The notes beneath the pieces are model-generated. The model saw nothing but the letters and a program-made list of their open reading frames with translations. It ran no database searches and was not told the DNA's origin. Below, in pieces: positions 61,864-64,000 of a stretch of DNA of 64,000 nucleotides; within the stretch, counting starts at the first letter, position 1, and each line of letters begins with the position of its first letter. The position numbers and the translations under genes are program-made. Origin of the DNA: Thermophagus xiamenensis (GTDB taxonomy: Bacteria; Bacteroidota; Bacteroidia; Bacteroidales; Marinilabiliaceae); NCBI RefSeq assembly GCF_900112795.1, contig NZ_FONA01000015.1, forward strand, positions 1-64,000, in the 5' to 3' direction.

Positions 61864-63141
61864 TTAAGTAATTGTTATAATGTTTTTAAACTCATTAAGT
61901 TTTGATTTTAGTTCTTTTTGAAAAGAATTTCCTGTTTTTGGTTGGGGATTTGTAAGCATTCCACTGTGGTTAATGTCATTTCTTACTTGTTTAAGACTTT
62001 CATACCACGGGATTAGTTTAGAAATAATGGGGTTTTTGCCTATTTGATCAATTATATCTTTATTTTCTTTGCACTTTTCATTCCATTGTTCGAAAGATTT
62101 TTTGACCGATAAAAGATGAAAACCCGATGAAATTATTTCTCTGATTTCTCTATTATGATAATCTATTTTAAGTATTGAGGCAGTAAAATTTATAGCAGTT
62201 TCTTGGAGTATGGTTATTCCTTGTTGAATTAGTCCATTATTTAAACACCATTCGACGGCTGCCAGACCATTAAGAATATTATTGGTTTTAAAAGCTTGTA
62301 ATCGTTTTTTTATTTCTTGGAGAATAGGATTTAAAGGTTTGATTATCACATCTTGGAGATTTTCTATATATTGGACGACTTTATCAACAGAAGCGTTAGA
62401 AATTATGTTTTGTCCACGGCAGGTTTGTATATCCATGGCTATTATCTCTAATTCCTTTTTGATTTTATTTAATAAGAATGCAGATTCTTTTTTATTTTCC
62501 TCATACCTAATAACTGAAACAACTTTTTTGCTGGTAAGATTGGCAATTTTGTTTACTTGTCCAAAGTTTACAAAATCGCTGGCTGCAATGCTCCAGTCTT
62601 GCAATTCCGAAAAGGCTGTTAAATCCATTATTGGAGCAAAATTATCGGAATCTCGAGCTTCATAGTTTCCATAGGTTATTTGTTTTAGGATGATGTTTTT
62701 GAGGTATTTAGAGTAATTTAAAAGAACCAGAAGCAGCATGGGTAAATAACGAAAAGAATGGGTTATATCCAGATATACTTCATCGTTTTCCTCTAAAGAA
62801 TGAAAAATAATCTCAAAAATCTCCCAAATTTCATTTGTTGTTTTCCCATCAGGTATTCGTTTTATTATGGCTTGGGGTAGTTGATTTGCCAATCCGATAT
62901 ATTCGTATTCATCCCCGTTTTTTATTCTTTTGTGAATCGATTTGTCCCAATTATTCTTGTACGCGGCATCGGTTAGATATAAAATTACTTTATCTTTTTC
63001 AGTCCAATTTTTACAAAAAAGGTCTACGCATGCTTTTTGAATAAAACGCTGCTTAGAAAATTGACTTTTGTCTTGCCAATAGTAATTGCATTCTTCGTAA
63101 AATCCGTTTCCTAGTATTGAAAGAAATACTTTCCGTGCCAT
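61864..63141 (-). CDS. csx1: CARF-HEPN nuclease of the Csx1/TM1812 family (type III CRISPR accessory)
   Basis: A 425-residue protein. Residues 1-180 form a CARF (Rossmann-like) domain: ARKVFLSILGNGFYEE at the start, EVYLDITHSFRYLPMLLLV at 121-139 (the hallmark DxTHxFR of the TIGR02221 family). The C-terminal helical region carries the HEPN motif RNDINH (R387 to H392, Rx4H), the RNase active site. Such proteins are switched on by cyclic oligoadenylate made by the Cas10 subunit, then cut RNA non-specifically. It lies 14 bases after csm5 and in the same direction, so it belongs to the type III-A locus. It is near in role to Csm6, and the naming (Csx1 or Csm6) depends on subfamily. Confidence 0.9.
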   Translation of the reverse strand: MARKVFLSILGNGFYEECNYYWQDKSQFSKQRFIQKACVDLFCKNWTEKDKVILYLTDAAYKNNWDKSIHKRIKNGDEYEYIGLANQLPQAIIKRIPDGKTTNEIWEIFEIIFHSLEENDEVYLDITHSFRYLPMLLLVLLNYSKYLKNIILKQITYGNYEARDSDNFAPIMDLTAFSELQDWSIAASDFVNFGQVNKIANLTSKKVVSVIRYEENKKESAFLLNKIKKELEIIAMDIQTCRGQNIISNASVDKVVQYIENLQDVIIKPLNPILQEIKKRLQAFKTNNILNGLAAVEWCLNNGLIQQGITILQETAINFTASILKIDYHNREIREIISSGFHLLSVKKSFEQWNEKCKENKDIIDQIGKNPIISKLIPWYESLKQVRNDINHSGMLTNPQPKTGNSFQKELKSKLNEFKNIITIT

Positions 63142-63155
63142 TTTATTTAAAAAAA

Positions 63156-64000
63156 TTATTTAATGGAAATTTTCACCCATCCCAGAGGCTCATTCATGTC
63201 GGTAATTATTGATCGGGTAATGGGAAAAGGTTCTTTAATTCTATATTCGTGTTCATTTGGTGCTTTGCCCAGCTGGTACATTTTACAAAGTGATTTGAAT
63301 GCATTTTCATCCTTTTCATAAATAGCCATAGCTATGGTGTTGTCGAAATAGCTTTTGCCGGAGCCAATTCGCAAGAAAAATGCTTTTTCACCGGTTTTCT
63401 CCATACGGTCAATTTCGTTCGTCATTTGATCGTAAAAGGTGTTAAGCCCTTTTTTTATTGAAATTGATACACCATTTGAATGGTTATATAATATTTCTTG
63501 TTCTGTTAATATTGTGTTATATGCAAATACATTCATTTTTTGAAAGAAGTCGATATCCGGTGTCCAACGAGAGGATTTATAAGTTAGTTCCGAAAAAGAA
63601 CTTTTGTTGATGCACATTTTTACCTGCGGCACACCGTTATATTGGGGTTTGGTCAGGTGTATACGTTCGGTTTTGAGTATTACACGCGATTGCTTATCGA
63701 AAGGGTGGGTATCGCTAATACCTAAATCTGAAAAAATAGCCCGACCGTTTTGGTCTACTTTTGTAAGGAAATTTTTTTCTACCTTTTTAGGATATTCCTG
63801 TCTAAACCATTTTTCATTGTACCTGGGAACAAGGTTGCGGATAATAGCATCCAGTGTTGCCTTACCTTCGGGGGTTTTTCTAAGCCAGTGGTAAAAGAGT
63901 GCGGTTTTAATTGCCCCTTTAATTGAAGAGCCTGGAATTATCGGCGAACCATTTAATTGATAGCAACAGTTCACCTGCTCTTTTCCACTCTCCATGTTGG
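63156..64000 (-). CDS. csm5: Type III-A CRISPR effector subunit Csm5, 5' part beyond the window
   Basis: An open frame of at least 281 codons that runs off the window end, so the true start is not seen. It is a RAMP-family protein: SPIIPGSSIKGAIKTALFYHWL is the glycine-rich RAMP loop, and FFLRIGSGKSYFDNTIAMAIY is the characteristic Csm5 segment. The C-terminus PITRSIITDMNEPLGWVKI is the second glycine-rich feature. In the type III-A complex Csm5 caps the 3' end of the crRNA and helps its maturation. The gene is followed after 14 bases by the csx1 gene. Csm1-4 and Cas6 would be expected upstream, outside this window. Confidence 0.9.
   Translation of the reverse strand, partial: NMESGKEQVNCCYQLNGSPIIPGSSIKGAIKTALFYHWLRKTPEGKATLDAIIRNLVPRYNEKWFRQEYPKKVEKNFLTKVDQNGRAIFSDLGISDTHPFDKQSRVILKTERIHLTKPQYNGVPQVKMCINKSSFSELTYKSSRWTPDIDFFQKMNVFAYNTILTEQEILYNHSNGVSISIKKGLNTFYDQMTNEIDRMEKTGEKAFFLRIGSGKSYFDNTIAMAIYEKDENAFKSLCKMYQLGKAPNEHEYRIKEPFPITRSIITDMNEPLGWVKISIK

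Overview
The window reads as chromosome from a Bacteroidota bacterium, most likely a gliding or marine/anaerobic Bacteroidales-Marinilabiliales type (lineage is inference). The signs are type IX secretion system (T9SS) genes including gldJ, porU, porV and a DUF5103 plug protein; a six-gene Na+-translocating NADH:quinone reductase operon followed by apbE; a fused E1 alpha/beta 2-oxoacid dehydrogenase; a DUF4469 HU-like protein; and several upstream sites matching the Bacteroidota promoter form TTTG-N20-TAnnTTTG. No rRNA, tRNA or CRISPR array was found inside the window.

Layout. 1-2.1 kb: intergenic repeats, an HU-like DNA-binding protein and a 23-bp minisatellite. 2.1-13.1 kb: fused E1 dehydrogenase, two small membrane-protein genes (one of 58 residues and cysteine-rich), apbE, and nqrABCDEF on the minus strand. 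ApbE is the expected flavinyl transferase for NqrB and NqrC, and the two small proteins are candidates for the same maturation job. 13.2-18 kb: T9SS plug protein facing an orphan wza-wzc capsule/exopolysaccharide export pair. 18.2-34.7 kb: mostly housekeeping genes (YqgE, class IV aminotransferase, rhomboid, holA, AMP nucleosidase, HsdR_N-domain protein, GNAT, TPR-PD40 protein, HAD hydrolase, recR, SSF symporter, lemA plus two TPM proteins, zinc-ribbon/Nif3/MerR operon, M23 peptidase). 35-40 kb: alaS, long-chain acyl-CoA ligase, DUF2007 protein.

40-42 kb is the most unusual stretch: 27 copies of a 23-bp repeat, then a RAYT (REP-associated tyrosine transposase) gene with a perfect 28-bp palindrome inside its reading frame, then a six-copy 41-bp repeat that starts with the core of that palindrome. 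42-46.5 kb: FUSC-family membrane protein, thioredoxin, ispF, porV. 46.6-54 kb: porU divergent from gldJ-murF, a T9SS/gliding cluster. 54-61.6 kb: glycosyltransferase, LpxL-like acyltransferase, inositol monophosphatase, mtaB, phoH, a broken GH88/105 glycosidase and a UPF0158 gene. 61.8-64 kb: the edge of a type III-A CRISPR effector locus (csm5, cut by the window end) with a Csx1-type CARF-HEPN nuclease.

An intergenic repeat family with two subfamilies is scattered through the window (0-0.4, about 46.6, 56.0-56.4, 58.8-59.2, 61.8 kb, and perhaps 4.8 kb) and accounts for most of the longer non-coding gaps near the ends.
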